From: Campylobacterales bacterium
GTDB lineage: Bacteria; Campylobacterota; Campylobacteria; Campylobacterales; QNZT01
NCBI GenBank assembly: GCA_015662615.1
Contig: DQTU01000320.1
Coordinates: 1-18,092 of the forward strand
Direction: 5' to 3'
DNA length: 18,092 nt
The position numbers and the translations under genes were made by a program. Below, piece after piece: positions 6,662-14,255 of the stretch; positions within the stretch are counted from its first letter, which is position 1; every line of letters begins with the position of its first letter. The notes below the pieces were generated by a model. The model saw only the letters and a list, made by a program, of their open reading frames with translations. It did not search any database and was not told the origin of the DNA.

Positions 6662-8356
6662 ATGTTGAATGAGGCGGGCGCTAAAGTGCACAGTAAAAGT
6701 GCGATAGAAGCGATGGATCTAGGAGATGAAGAAGATTTTGCATCGATGTTTGAAGCGTCGATCAAAGAGGAAAAAGGCGGAAGTCTTGTTGAGGGTGTTA
6801 TAGTATCGATTAAAGATGATGAAGATGGTGTTTTAATTGATGTTGGCAAAAAGCAAGAGGGTTTTTTATGGAAATCTGAAATATTAGATGAAAATGGCGA
6901 GCTTAAATTTAAAGTTGGCGATAAAATAACGGTTATGATTACAGGCTTTAGAAATGAGCGTCCGGGACTTTCGTATAAAAAAGCGATTAGAGGTAAAAAA
7001 GTTGAAGAGTTCATTGCTAACTATAGCGAAGAGAATGAAGTTTTAGTTGATGGTGTGATTACTGGAAAAAATAAAGGTGGATATATCATTGAAGAGAATG
7101 ATATAGAGTTCTTTTTGCCAAAATCTCAAGCGTATTTTAAAGATTCAAACACAATTATTGGTAAAAAAGTAAAAGCAAAAGTTATCAAAGTTGATCCAAA
7201 AACAAAATCAATTGTAATTTCAAGAAAAGTACTTGTTGAAGCTGACCGTGAAAAAAGAACAGAAATCATTACTGCTCTTTTAGCTAAAGATGATGTTACC
7301 ATTGGTGTAATTAAAAAAATCACTAGTTATGGTATGTTTGTTGATGTTGGTGGCGTTGATGGCTTGGTTCACTATAGTGAAATCAGTTATAAAGGTCCAG
7401 TAAATCCTTCAAGTATCTATAAAGAGGGTGAAGAAGTTGAAGTTAAAGCTATTAAATATGATGAAGAAAAAAGACATCTTTCTCTCTCTATAAAAGCTGC
7501 GATGGAAGATCCATGGGATGATTTGGCAGAGCAACTTGAAGTTGGTGATGCGGTAAAAGTTCTTGTAAGCAATATCGAGCCTTATGGTGCGTTTGTTGAT
7601 CTTGGAAATGATGTAGAAGGTTTTTTACACGTTTCTGAAATTTCTTGGGATAAAAATATCAAACATCCAAAAGATTATTTAGAAGTTGATCAAGAGATTG
7701 ATGTTGAGATCGTTGAGATGGATTTTGAGAAGAAAAAACTTCGTGTTTCACTTAAACAAATCCTGCCTAAACCATTTGAAGGTTTTATAAAAGAGCATAA
7801 AACAGGAAATGTTGTTACAGGTAAGATAACTACGATTACAAACTTTGGTGCTTTTGTAAGAATTGGAAGTATCGAAGGTTTACTTCACAATGAAGATGCG
7901 TCTTGGGATAGATCTCAAAAGTGTAGAGATCTTTTTAAAGAGGGCGATGAAGTTGAAGTAAAAATTGTAAGAATTGATTATGAGAAAGAGAAAATTTCTT
8001 TAAGTAAAAAAGATCTTGAAGAGAGTCCAATTGATGTTTTTGCAAAAACGCATAAAAATGGCGATATTGTTATGGCAAAAATTCGTGACAAAAAAGAGTT
8101 TGGTATTTTTGTTGAACTAGAAGATGGTGTTGATGCTTTAATTCGTCATGAAGATCTTGGTGAGAAAAAATCTGATGATTTAGAGATTGGTGAAGAGATT
8201 GAAGCTGCAATTTCATTTATCGATACTGATAAAAATAGAATCAGACTTTCTGTAAAAAGAGTCGCAAGAGCAAAAGAAAAAGCACAAATGGATGAGTATA
8301 ACAATGATGAGAGATCAACATTGGGTGATGTGTTAAAAGATCAATTAAATAAGTAA
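6662..8356 (+). CDS. rpsA: 30S ribosomal protein S1
   Basis: S1 binds mRNA on the 30S platform and helps start translation of structured or weak-Shine-Dalgarno messages. The protein has 564 residues and six S1/OB repeats at about 40-107, 125-190, 209-278, 294-366, 380-450 and 466-534. Repeats 3-5 carry the classic F/Y-G-x-F-V-D core (SYGMFVDVGGVDGLVH, PYGAFVDLG, NFGAFVRIG), while 1, 2 and 6 are more divergent, as in other S1 proteins. I choose ATG 6662 because AAAGGA (6651-6656) lies 5 nt upstream. The frame stays open back to an ATG at 6572, but that would bury 30 unusual cysteine- and lysine-rich residues inside ispH. GTG 6659 is too close to the ribosome-binding site. The gap from ispH is 38 nt. 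Confidence 0.97.
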   Translation: MLNEAGAKVHSKSAIEAMDLGDEEDFASMFEASIKEEKGGSLVEGVIVSIKDDEDGVLIDVGKKQEGFLWKSEILDENGELKFKVGDKITVMITGFRNERPGLSYKKAIRGKKVEEFIANYSEENEVLVDGVITGKNKGGYIIEENDIEFFLPKSQAYFKDSNTIIGKKVKAKVIKVDPKTKSIVISRKVLVEADREKRTEIITALLAKDDVTIGVIKKITSYGMFVDVGGVDGLVHYSEISYKGPVNPSSIYKEGEEVEVKAIKYDEEKRHLSLSIKAAMEDPWDDLAEQLEVGDAVKVLVSNIEPYGAFVDLGNDVEGFLHVSEISWDKNIKHPKDYLEVDQEIDVEIVEMDFEKKKLRVSLKQILPKPFEGFIKEHKTGNVVTGKITTITNFGAFVRIGSIEGLLHNEDASWDRSQKCRDLFKEGDEVEVKIVRIDYEKEKISLSKKDLEESPIDVFAKTHKNGDIVMAKIRDKKEFGIFVELEDGVDALIRHEDLGEKKSDDLEIGEEIEAAISFIDTDKNRIRLSVKRVARAKEKAQMDEYNNDERSTLGDVLKDQLNK

Positions 8357-8365
8357 GCAAAGTTT

Positions 8366-8626
8366 ATGAAAAAGGGATATCTTTATCTTGTTTTCATAAC
8401 TTTAAGTAGTGTCGTAGTGCTTGCAATTGCACTTGTCTTTAAATTAAGCACTACGACAGATCGTACAAATATAGTCACTTCTATTAATGATTATGACTCT
8501 AATGAGTTACATACTTTGATAGAAGTGCAAAACTACGACGATAGCTGGATTCAAAGACTCTCCAGAGAAAAAAATCAAAAAGAGTATCTCTATCCCATTC
8601 AAAAGTTTTATATTGAATTTAATTGA
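8366..8626 (+). CDS. Small membrane-anchored protein downstream of rpsA
   Basis: The 86-residue product has a short basic N-terminus, one hydrophobic helix at about 5-26 (LVFITLSSVVVLAIALVF) and a polar, acidic and tyrosine-rich periplasmic tail of about 60 residues. It therefore looks like an uncleaved signal-anchor protein facing the periplasm. It begins 9 nt after the rpsA stop with a poor ribosome-binding site, which suggests it depends on translation of rpsA. From memory, a small putative periplasmic gene lies between rpsA and serA in Campylobacter jejuni as well, so this is probably a conserved gene of the phylum. I do not know its function. The gene end overlaps the left arm of a long inverted repeat. 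Confidence 0.8.
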   Translation: MKKGYLYLVFITLSSVVVLAIALVFKLSTTTDRTNIVTSINDYDSNELHTLIEVQNYDDSWIQRLSREKNQKEYLYPIQKFYIEFN

Positions 8627-8677
8627 ATTATCCAATGAATCATAATTATAGAGTTAAACTGTGATTATTCAATTAAA
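8618..8677. repeat. Inverted repeat spanning the gene end before serA
   Basis: TTTAATTGAAT (8618-8628) and ATTCAATTAAA (8667-8677) are perfect 11-bp complements, and AATCA/TGATT (8638-8642/8662-8666) add an inner stem. The structure covers the stop codon of the upstream gene and ends 7 nt before the serA ribosome-binding site (AGGGA, 8685-8689). It lacks a closing T run, so it is more likely an operator or a leader/processing structure than a terminator. A weak -10 candidate, CATAAT (8641-8646), lies in the loop and could start a separate serA transcript. Confidence 0.45.
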
Positions 8678-8695
8678 TTAAATTAGGGAAATTAA

Positions 8696-10282
8696 ATGCA
8701 AACAAAAAAAATTATAGTATGTGATGCAATACACCAAAGTGGATTAAAATTATTAGAGACTTGTGCTGATATTGAGTTTATAGATGCTTCTAGTGTGCCA
8801 AAAGACAAATTGCTTAAGATGGTGGGTGAATATGATGTCGCAATTACAAGAAGCTCAACTGATGTTGATCAAAAGTTTATAGATGCTGCTACAAATTTAA
8901 CCTCAATCGTTAGAGCTGGAGTGGGTGTTGATAATGTAGATATAGAAGGGTGTAGTAAAAAAGGTATTGTAGTTATGAATGTACCAACTGCAAATACTAT
9001 CGCTGCAGTTGAACTTACCATGGCACACTTAATTTCAAGTGCTAGAAGTTTCCCCAATGCGAACAATCATTTAAAAATTGACCGTGTATGGAAGAGAGAG
9101 AAGTGGTATGGTATAGAGCTTAAAGGTAAAAAATTGGGGGTAATTGGTTTTGGTAATATCGGAAGTCGGGTCGCTAAAAGAGCATTGGCATTTGAGATGG
9201 AAGTTGTAGCTTATGACCCTTATATCGATCCTTCTCGTGCATTAGAGAGCGGAGTGGCTTATACCTCTAGTTTTGATGATATCCTATCATGTGATTTTAT
9301 CACTATTCATACCCCAAAAAATCAAGAAACGATTGATATGATTGGTAGTGAAGAGATTGCTAAGATGAAAGATGGTGTAAGACTTATCAATTGTGCAAGA
9401 GGTGGGCTTTATAATGAAGATGCACTCTATGATGGACTTAAAAGTGGAAAAGTTGCATTTGCTGGAATTGATGTTTTTACTAAAGAACCTGCAACTGACC
9501 ATAAGCTGTTAGATCTTGAAAATATCTCTGTTACGCCACATCTTGGTGCAAATACCCATGAATCACAAGAAAAAATTGCAACCGAAGCAGCGGAACAAGC
9601 CATATGTGCAGCAAGAGGAATTAGTTATCCAAATGCGCTAAATTTAGCATATAAAGAGAATGAGATGCCTTCTTTTATGAAGCCATTTTTAGAGCTTTCT
9701 CAAAAACTAGGATATTTAGCAGCACAAATCAATGTTGGTAATATTAAATCTTTAAAAATTATTGCAGAGGGAGAGGTCGCTGAGCATCTTGAATCTCTAT
9801 TAACATTTGCTCTTGTTGGTTCACTAAAAGGGTCTATGGGCGAAAAGATAAACTATGTAAATGCAGATTTTGTTGCTCGTGATAAAGCTATTGATTTACA
9901 AAGCATAAAAGCTGGAAATTTTAGTGAGTATAAAAATAAAATTGAAATTGCATTAACAACTGATAAAGAGAGTATTGTCATTGGTGGTACTGTTTTTGAT
10001 GATGGTATTGAAAAGATTGTGCATGTTAATAATATTAAATTGGATTTTAAACCAAAAGGTAGAATGATTTTTATCTCTAATAGCGATAAGCCAGGTGTTA
10101 TCGCAAATATTACCCGTGCTTTGGCTAAGCACAATATCAATATCGCAGACTTTAGACTAGGACGGGCAAATCATGGGGATGCATTTGCAGTTGTCCTTGT
10201 TGATGAGGCAATAAGTAAGGAAGTTTTAAAAGAGCTTGAAGCAATAGAAAATTGTAATAAAGTATCTTACGCTACATTATAA
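8696..10282 (+). CDS. serA: D-3-phosphoglycerate dehydrogenase
   Basis: It oxidises 3-phosphoglycerate to 3-phosphohydroxypyruvate with NAD+, the first step of serine synthesis, in the cytosol. At 528 residues it is the long (type 1) form with an extra domain. It shows the substrate domain (1-100 and about 285-315), the Rossmann fold with GVIGFGNIGSRVAKRA (148-163; GxGxxG), and the catalytic residues Arg235 (NCARGG), Glu264 (FTKEPA) and His282 (TPHLGANTHESQEK). An intervening ASB-like domain (about 325-450) and a C-terminal ACT domain (about 456-528, SNSDKPGVIANITRALAKHN) follow. The ACT domain is where serine feedback inhibition usually acts. ATG 8696 has AGGGA six nt upstream. The 69-nt gap and inverted repeat before it suggest control partly separate from rpsA. 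Confidence 0.98.
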   Translation: MQTKKIIVCDAIHQSGLKLLETCADIEFIDASSVPKDKLLKMVGEYDVAITRSSTDVDQKFIDAATNLTSIVRAGVGVDNVDIEGCSKKGIVVMNVPTANTIAAVELTMAHLISSARSFPNANNHLKIDRVWKREKWYGIELKGKKLGVIGFGNIGSRVAKRALAFEMEVVAYDPYIDPSRALESGVAYTSSFDDILSCDFITIHTPKNQETIDMIGSEEIAKMKDGVRLINCARGGLYNEDALYDGLKSGKVAFAGIDVFTKEPATDHKLLDLENISVTPHLGANTHESQEKIATEAAEQAICAARGISYPNALNLAYKENEMPSFMKPFLELSQKLGYLAAQINVGNIKSLKIIAEGEVAEHLESLLTFALVGSLKGSMGEKINYVNADFVARDKAIDLQSIKAGNFSEYKNKIEIALTTDKESIVIGGTVFDDGIEKIVHVNNIKLDFKPKGRMIFISNSDKPGVIANITRALAKHNINIADFRLGRANHGDAFAVVLVDEAISKEVLKELEAIENCNKVSYATL

Positions 10283-10298
10283 CATTAAATATAATAAA

Positions 10299-10340
10299 TA
10301 CTTATATTTAAAAATTAAATTATTAATACAAATATAAGTA
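10299..10340. promoter_or_regulatory. Candidate operator: 11-bp inverted repeat upstream of the efflux operon
   Basis: TACTTATATTT (10299-10309) and AAATATAAGTA (10330-10340) are perfect inverted copies with a 20-bp spacer. The arm centres are 31 bp apart, three helical turns, so both arms face the same side of the DNA. The right arm ends 9 bp before the -10 box at 10350 and covers the expected -35 zone. That geometry fits binding by a dimeric repressor or paired dimers. It could also be a weak terminator for serA, but no T run follows. No regulator gene is visible in the window. Confidence 0.5.
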
Positions 10341-10349
10341 GCAATGGTG

Positions 10350-10355
10350 TAAAAT
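10350..10355 (+). promoter_or_regulatory. -10 box for the TolC-adaptor-RND operon
   Basis: GTG-TAAAAT-CG fits the phylum's -10 consensus. A start near 10362 gives a leader of about 22 nt before the TTG of the TolC-like gene, with AGGGAGA (10372-10378) as ribosome-binding site. Confidence 0.6.
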
Positions 10356-10383
10356 CGCAACAATTACGAATAGGGAGATTTAA

Positions 10384-11811
10384 TTGAAAAAAATTCTTTT
10401 AGGGTTTATGTTATTTCTAGGTTCTGCGCTAGTTGCAGACCATAACACAACTTATGAAAATTTAACTTTGCAAGAGGCGCTTGATATTGTGCAAAAAGAC
10501 AATTTAGAAATCAATATCGCTGATTTTGATCGAGAGGTTGCAAAACTTGGTGTTAAAGTTGCCAATGGTTACTCTTTTGGTAAATTGGATGCAGAGCTTA
10601 TGGGGCTTAGGTCAAATGATGCTGGAAATGTTTTTGGTTTTAAACTTCAAAGCAGAGAAGCAAGTTTTGGAGATTTTGGTTTTAGTGAATTTTTAGGTGG
10701 AGTAGGGCAAGCTATAGGTATGTCTGGTGGAGATTTTGGAGCATTTGCAAATATCATGGGTAACCCTCAGATGAGTGATCAACTTTTAAGTACAACACCA
10801 AAAGATTTAAATTATCCAGAGGATAGAAATCATTTTGATGCAAAATTAATGTATATGATTCCACTATATACTGGTGGGAAACTCTCAAAATATAGAGACA
10901 TCGCTGGAAAAATGGTCAAAATGAGTAGACTTGATAAACAAAAAGTTGAAGCACAGAAAAAATATGAAGTGCGAAAAGCATATTATGATATTTCACTTCT
11001 ATATCAATTTGAAAAAGATCTAACAACCATTAAAAATAATATTACTAAATTGAAAAATGCAACCATTTCAATGCGTGAAGAGGGATATGCTAAAAAGACT
11101 GACCTTTTAGAAGTTGAGTCAAAATTGTCAAATGTTGAGAGAATGCTTTTTCAGGCTCAGGCAAACAAAGATTTATCATATCAATTTTTAAGTTTTTTAT
11201 TAAATAACGAAGTCAAATCAATAAAAAAGATTTCTCTAAATACTTTTGAATGTGAAATTCCCTTAGAGAATATCCTCAAAAGAAATAGAGATATTCAAAA
11301 AGCAGAGCTTGGTTTACAAATCCAATCTAATATGGTTGATCTCTCAAAGGCTTCATATAAGCCAGAGATTGGAGCATTTGCAGAGTATGGCAGCAGCGAT
11401 GATAAATTTTTAAATGATTTTAGTTCCCATGATAGATATACTGTTGGTGTGCAAGCTAAGTTAAATATATTTAACGGCGGAATTGATAGTGCAAAAGTAG
11501 AGCAAGAGAAGATAAAACGACTGAAAGTTAAAAAGCAGATCGAGCTTGCTAAAAAAGGTATTTCACTTCAGTATAAAAAAATCAATACAGAGATAAAAAA
11601 TCTTGACAATCAAATTGATAGTATTAAAAAAGAGATTGAGCTTATGGATGAGATTTATCAAGCGTATCAAGAGCGTTACAAAGAGGGCTTGGCTTCCATC
11701 AATGATGTGGTTATCAAACAGTCACAACAGATTGAGAAGTTGTTGAAGTTACTTGAACTTCAAAATAATAGAAATGAAAAAATCTTACAAATTTATAAAT
11801 TAGCGTATTAG
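10384..11811 (+). CDS. TolC-family outer-membrane efflux channel
   Basis: A 475-residue outer-membrane factor for a tripartite exporter. It begins with a signal peptide (about 1-18, ending SALVA before DHNTT). The repeated outer-membrane-efflux-protein pattern follows: LTLQEALDIVQKDNLEI near the mature N-terminus, a long coiled-coil region (about 170-270), and a second half with SYKPEIGAFAEYG and VGVQAKLNIFNGGIDSAKVEQ (the strand-turn before the second coiled coil). The C-terminus has YQERYKEGLASINDVVIKQSQ, typical of the family. A glycine- and phenylalanine-rich stretch (about 75-125) containing VFGFKLQSREASFGDFGF lies in the first outer-membrane segment. The start is TTG, the first in-frame start behind a strong ribosome-binding site. 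It is the first gene of the operon; the adaptor follows after 8 nt. Confidence 0.93.
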   Translation: MKKILLGFMLFLGSALVADHNTTYENLTLQEALDIVQKDNLEINIADFDREVAKLGVKVANGYSFGKLDAELMGLRSNDAGNVFGFKLQSREASFGDFGFSEFLGGVGQAIGMSGGDFGAFANIMGNPQMSDQLLSTTPKDLNYPEDRNHFDAKLMYMIPLYTGGKLSKYRDIAGKMVKMSRLDKQKVEAQKKYEVRKAYYDISLLYQFEKDLTTIKNNITKLKNATISMREEGYAKKTDLLEVESKLSNVERMLFQAQANKDLSYQFLSFLLNNEVKSIKKISLNTFECEIPLENILKRNRDIQKAELGLQIQSNMVDLSKASYKPEIGAFAEYGSSDDKFLNDFSSHDRYTVGVQAKLNIFNGGIDSAKVEQEKIKRLKVKKQIELAKKGISLQYKKINTEIKNLDNQIDSIKKEIELMDEIYQAYQERYKEGLASINDVVIKQSQQIEKLLKLLELQNNRNEKILQIYKLAY

Positions 11812-11819
11812 GAAAAAAA

Positions 11820-12611
11820 ATGAAAAAAATTATAGTTTTAATGTTACTGATGTCTGCTTATCTTAATGCAGCACAGTTTGAGTTAGCAGGAACAGTTGTG
11901 TCTGACAATAAAAAAATGCTTACAAGTAGATATATGGGGTTTATCACAGAGGTAAATGTTGCAGAGGGTGATCGTGTTAAAAAAGGTAAACTACTTTATG
12001 TGATTGACTCAAAAGAGATTGATAGCGCTAAGGCACAAGTTGAGTTGGCGATACAGCAAGCGATACTTTCACTTCAAATGTATCAAAATCAGCACAATAA
12101 TATGCTTTTGAATGTTGAGAGAAATAGAAGGCTTTATTCAAAAGATATCGTTTCAAAATTTCAACTTGAAAATTTAGAACTTGGTGAGAAAAACCTTAGA
12201 GATATGATCAAGGTTGCAAGAAAACAAGTTGCACAAGCCAAAGCAAGACTTAAAGAGGTTGAAAACCAATACAACTATTTAAGAGTTAGAGCACCCAATG
12301 ATGGTGTAATTGTTCAAAAAAATATCAATGAAGGTGAGATGGCGATGCCTGGCATGCCAGCTCTTATCTTAACAGATTTGAGTCGTCTTAAAATTGCAAC
12401 TGAGGTTTCTGAGAAAAATTTGAAGTATATAAAAATTGGAGGAGAAGTTGGTGTTTCGATACCTTCAGCTGGTCTTGAAGGTGTTGGTAAAATTGCATCT
12501 ATTATCCCTGGAGCAAATCCTATGACGCACTCATTTAAAGTTAAAATCAGTTTTGATGCACAAGGTAAGATGATTTATCCAGGACTGTATTCAAAAATTT
12601 CATTTAAATAG
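11820..12611 (+). CDS. RND periplasmic adaptor (membrane fusion protein), copy 1
   Basis: It links the RND pump to the TolC-like channel across the periplasm. The 263-residue protein has a signal peptide (about 1-17) and a lipoyl/biotinyl half-motif GFITEVNVAEGDRVKKGKLL (40-59). An alpha-helical hairpin (about 66-150) has the tip sequence RRLYSKDIVSKFQLE, resembling the R-L-S tip used to dock on TolC. The second lipoyl half RVRAPNDGVIVQKNINEGE (155-173) and a beta-barrel (about 185-263) with PGANPMTHSFKVKISF follow. It ends just after the barrel, so the membrane-proximal domain found in longer adaptors such as AcrA is missing or minimal. It is also shorter than the usual 350-400 residues. Ribosome-binding site AGGA overlaps the stop of the previous gene. 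A paralogue is encoded at 15953-16786. Confidence 0.93.
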   Translation: MKKIIVLMLLMSAYLNAAQFELAGTVVSDNKKMLTSRYMGFITEVNVAEGDRVKKGKLLYVIDSKEIDSAKAQVELAIQQAILSLQMYQNQHNNMLLNVERNRRLYSKDIVSKFQLENLELGEKNLRDMIKVARKQVAQAKARLKEVENQYNYLRVRAPNDGVIVQKNINEGEMAMPGMPALILTDLSRLKIATEVSEKNLKYIKIGGEVGVSIPSAGLEGVGKIASIIPGANPMTHSFKVKISFDAQGKMIYPGLYSKISFK

Positions 12612-12623
12612 AAAGGGGCATTT

Positions 12624-14255
12624 ATGGAAGAAAAAGATGTTTCGCATATTGCTATTACGGATTATGCTGGAAAATTAGCAAAGTCATTTATCTATAATCC
12701 TCTAACACCTATTTTGGCGGTATTTTTATTGGCGATTGGGTATCTCTCTTTGGTGATTATGCCAAGAGAGGAAGATCCACAAATTGCGATTAGTGGTGGT
12801 ACGGTTATTGTTCCGCTTCCTGGTGCAACGCCAAGTGAGATTGACAATATTATAGTCAAGCCGTTAGAGCGAAAGCTTCGTGAAATTTCAGGAGTTGAGC
12901 ATATCTATGGTGTTGCTACCAACAATGCAGGAATTATCAATGTCATGTATAAGATTGGTGAAAATAGAGAAGATTCAAATTTAAAACTTTATGATAAAGT
13001 GATGCAAAATATGGAACTTTTACCAAAAGGTGCCATGCAGCCACTTATCAAACCTTTTGATATTGATATCGATGTACCTATTGTGACAGTAGCTTTTTAT
13101 CTTAAAGACTCCTCAAAACTTGACCGTGTTGATTTGTTTAAAAAAGTTCGTGATATTCAACAAAGTTTTAATGAAATTGAAAATGTTTCAAAAACAACAC
13201 TCAAAGGTGAACATAAAGAGCAGTATAGTGTGAAAGTTGATCTCTATAAACTCTCTGGTTATCATCTCTCGCTTGGTCAAATTATGAATGCTTTGAAATC
13301 ATTGGCGGTTAATGTTCCTGATGTTAAAAATAGTGTTACTGGCGGAAGGATAATGATCTTTGGTATTAAAAATGCTATTAATAGCATTGAAGATGTTGGA
13401 AATGTTATCGTAGCTTCTTACATGAACTCTCCTGTCTACCTGAAAGATGTAGCAACTGTTGAAAAAACCTATGATGTTCAAAATTATAAATCTGCTGAGA
13501 TTATGTATAGAGAGGGAGATAAATTCTCTACAACAAAAGAGCAAATCACATTAACCGTTTCAAAATTAAAAGGGACAAATGCGGTAAATGTGGCACTTGC
13601 GTCAGTGGAAAAATTAGCGACTTTTGAAGAGGAGTTAAATGCTGCTGGAATTGGGTACATGGTTACTAGAAACTATGGACAGAGGGCTGATGAAGCTGTA
13701 AATGAATTGGTGCATCACCTTGTGATTACCATTATAATTATTGCAATAGTTTTGGCATTAGCACTTGGTTGGAGAGAGTCACTGATAGTTACTTTTACCG
13801 TTCCTGCTATTTTGGCAATTACACTTTTTATAGCATATCTGACTGGTCAGACGATAAATCGTATCACCTTATTTGCATTTTTGCTGAGCCTTGGACTCTT
13901 GGTGGATGCTGCGATCATTGTTATTGAAAATATCCATAGGCATATGCATGCTCATGATGCAGTGGATAGGGAAAAAGATGAAATTATGATAACTGCAACA
14001 GATGAGATTGGTGCACCAACAAATATTGCGACATTGGCGATTATCATGACCATGGTTCCGATGGCTTTTGTGGGTGGAATGATGGGTGAGTTTATGAAGC
14101 CAATACCTTATAATGTTCCAGTAGCACTTTTTGCTTCACTGGTTGTAGCTTATATATTTACTCCGTATATGGCAAATATCATGTTGAAAAAACCAACCAT
14201 ACATCACCATAAACACCATTTTCAAAAAGATAAACTAGAGGATAAACAATCATGA
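12624..14255 (+). CDS. RND efflux permease, N-terminal half (TM1-TM6)
   Basis: This is the first half of an AcrB-like proton-driven inner-membrane pump. The 543 residues cover TM1 (about 29-46), a large periplasmic porter/docking domain (about 47-362, with VIVPLPGATPSEIDNIIVKP and PLERKLREISGVEHIYG), then TM2-TM6 (about 365-381, 387-405, 413-435, 464-486, 495-514). TM4 holds GLLVDAAIIVIENIHRH. Asp428 matches the AcrB relay aspartate Asp407, but the next position is Ala, as in CusA-type and some other RND pumps. The protein ends in a short cytoplasmic tail with HHHKHH (527-532). A normal RND has about 1,030 residues; here translation stops before TM7, and the second half follows with an ATGA overlap. 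The ribosome-binding site is GAAAGGGG, 12 nt after the adaptor. Confidence 0.92.
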   Translation: MEEKDVSHIAITDYAGKLAKSFIYNPLTPILAVFLLAIGYLSLVIMPREEDPQIAISGGTVIVPLPGATPSEIDNIIVKPLERKLREISGVEHIYGVATNNAGIINVMYKIGENREDSNLKLYDKVMQNMELLPKGAMQPLIKPFDIDIDVPIVTVAFYLKDSSKLDRVDLFKKVRDIQQSFNEIENVSKTTLKGEHKEQYSVKVDLYKLSGYHLSLGQIMNALKSLAVNVPDVKNSVTGGRIMIFGIKNAINSIEDVGNVIVASYMNSPVYLKDVATVEKTYDVQNYKSAEIMYREGDKFSTTKEQITLTVSKLKGTNAVNVALASVEKLATFEEELNAAGIGYMVTRNYGQRADEAVNELVHHLVITIIIIAIVLALALGWRESLIVTFTVPAILAITLFIAYLTGQTINRITLFAFLLSLGLLVDAAIIVIENIHRHMHAHDAVDREKDEIMITATDEIGAPTNIATLAIIMTMVPMAFVGGMMGEFMKPIPYNVPVALFASLVVAYIFTPYMANIMLKKPTIHHHKHHFQKDKLEDKQS

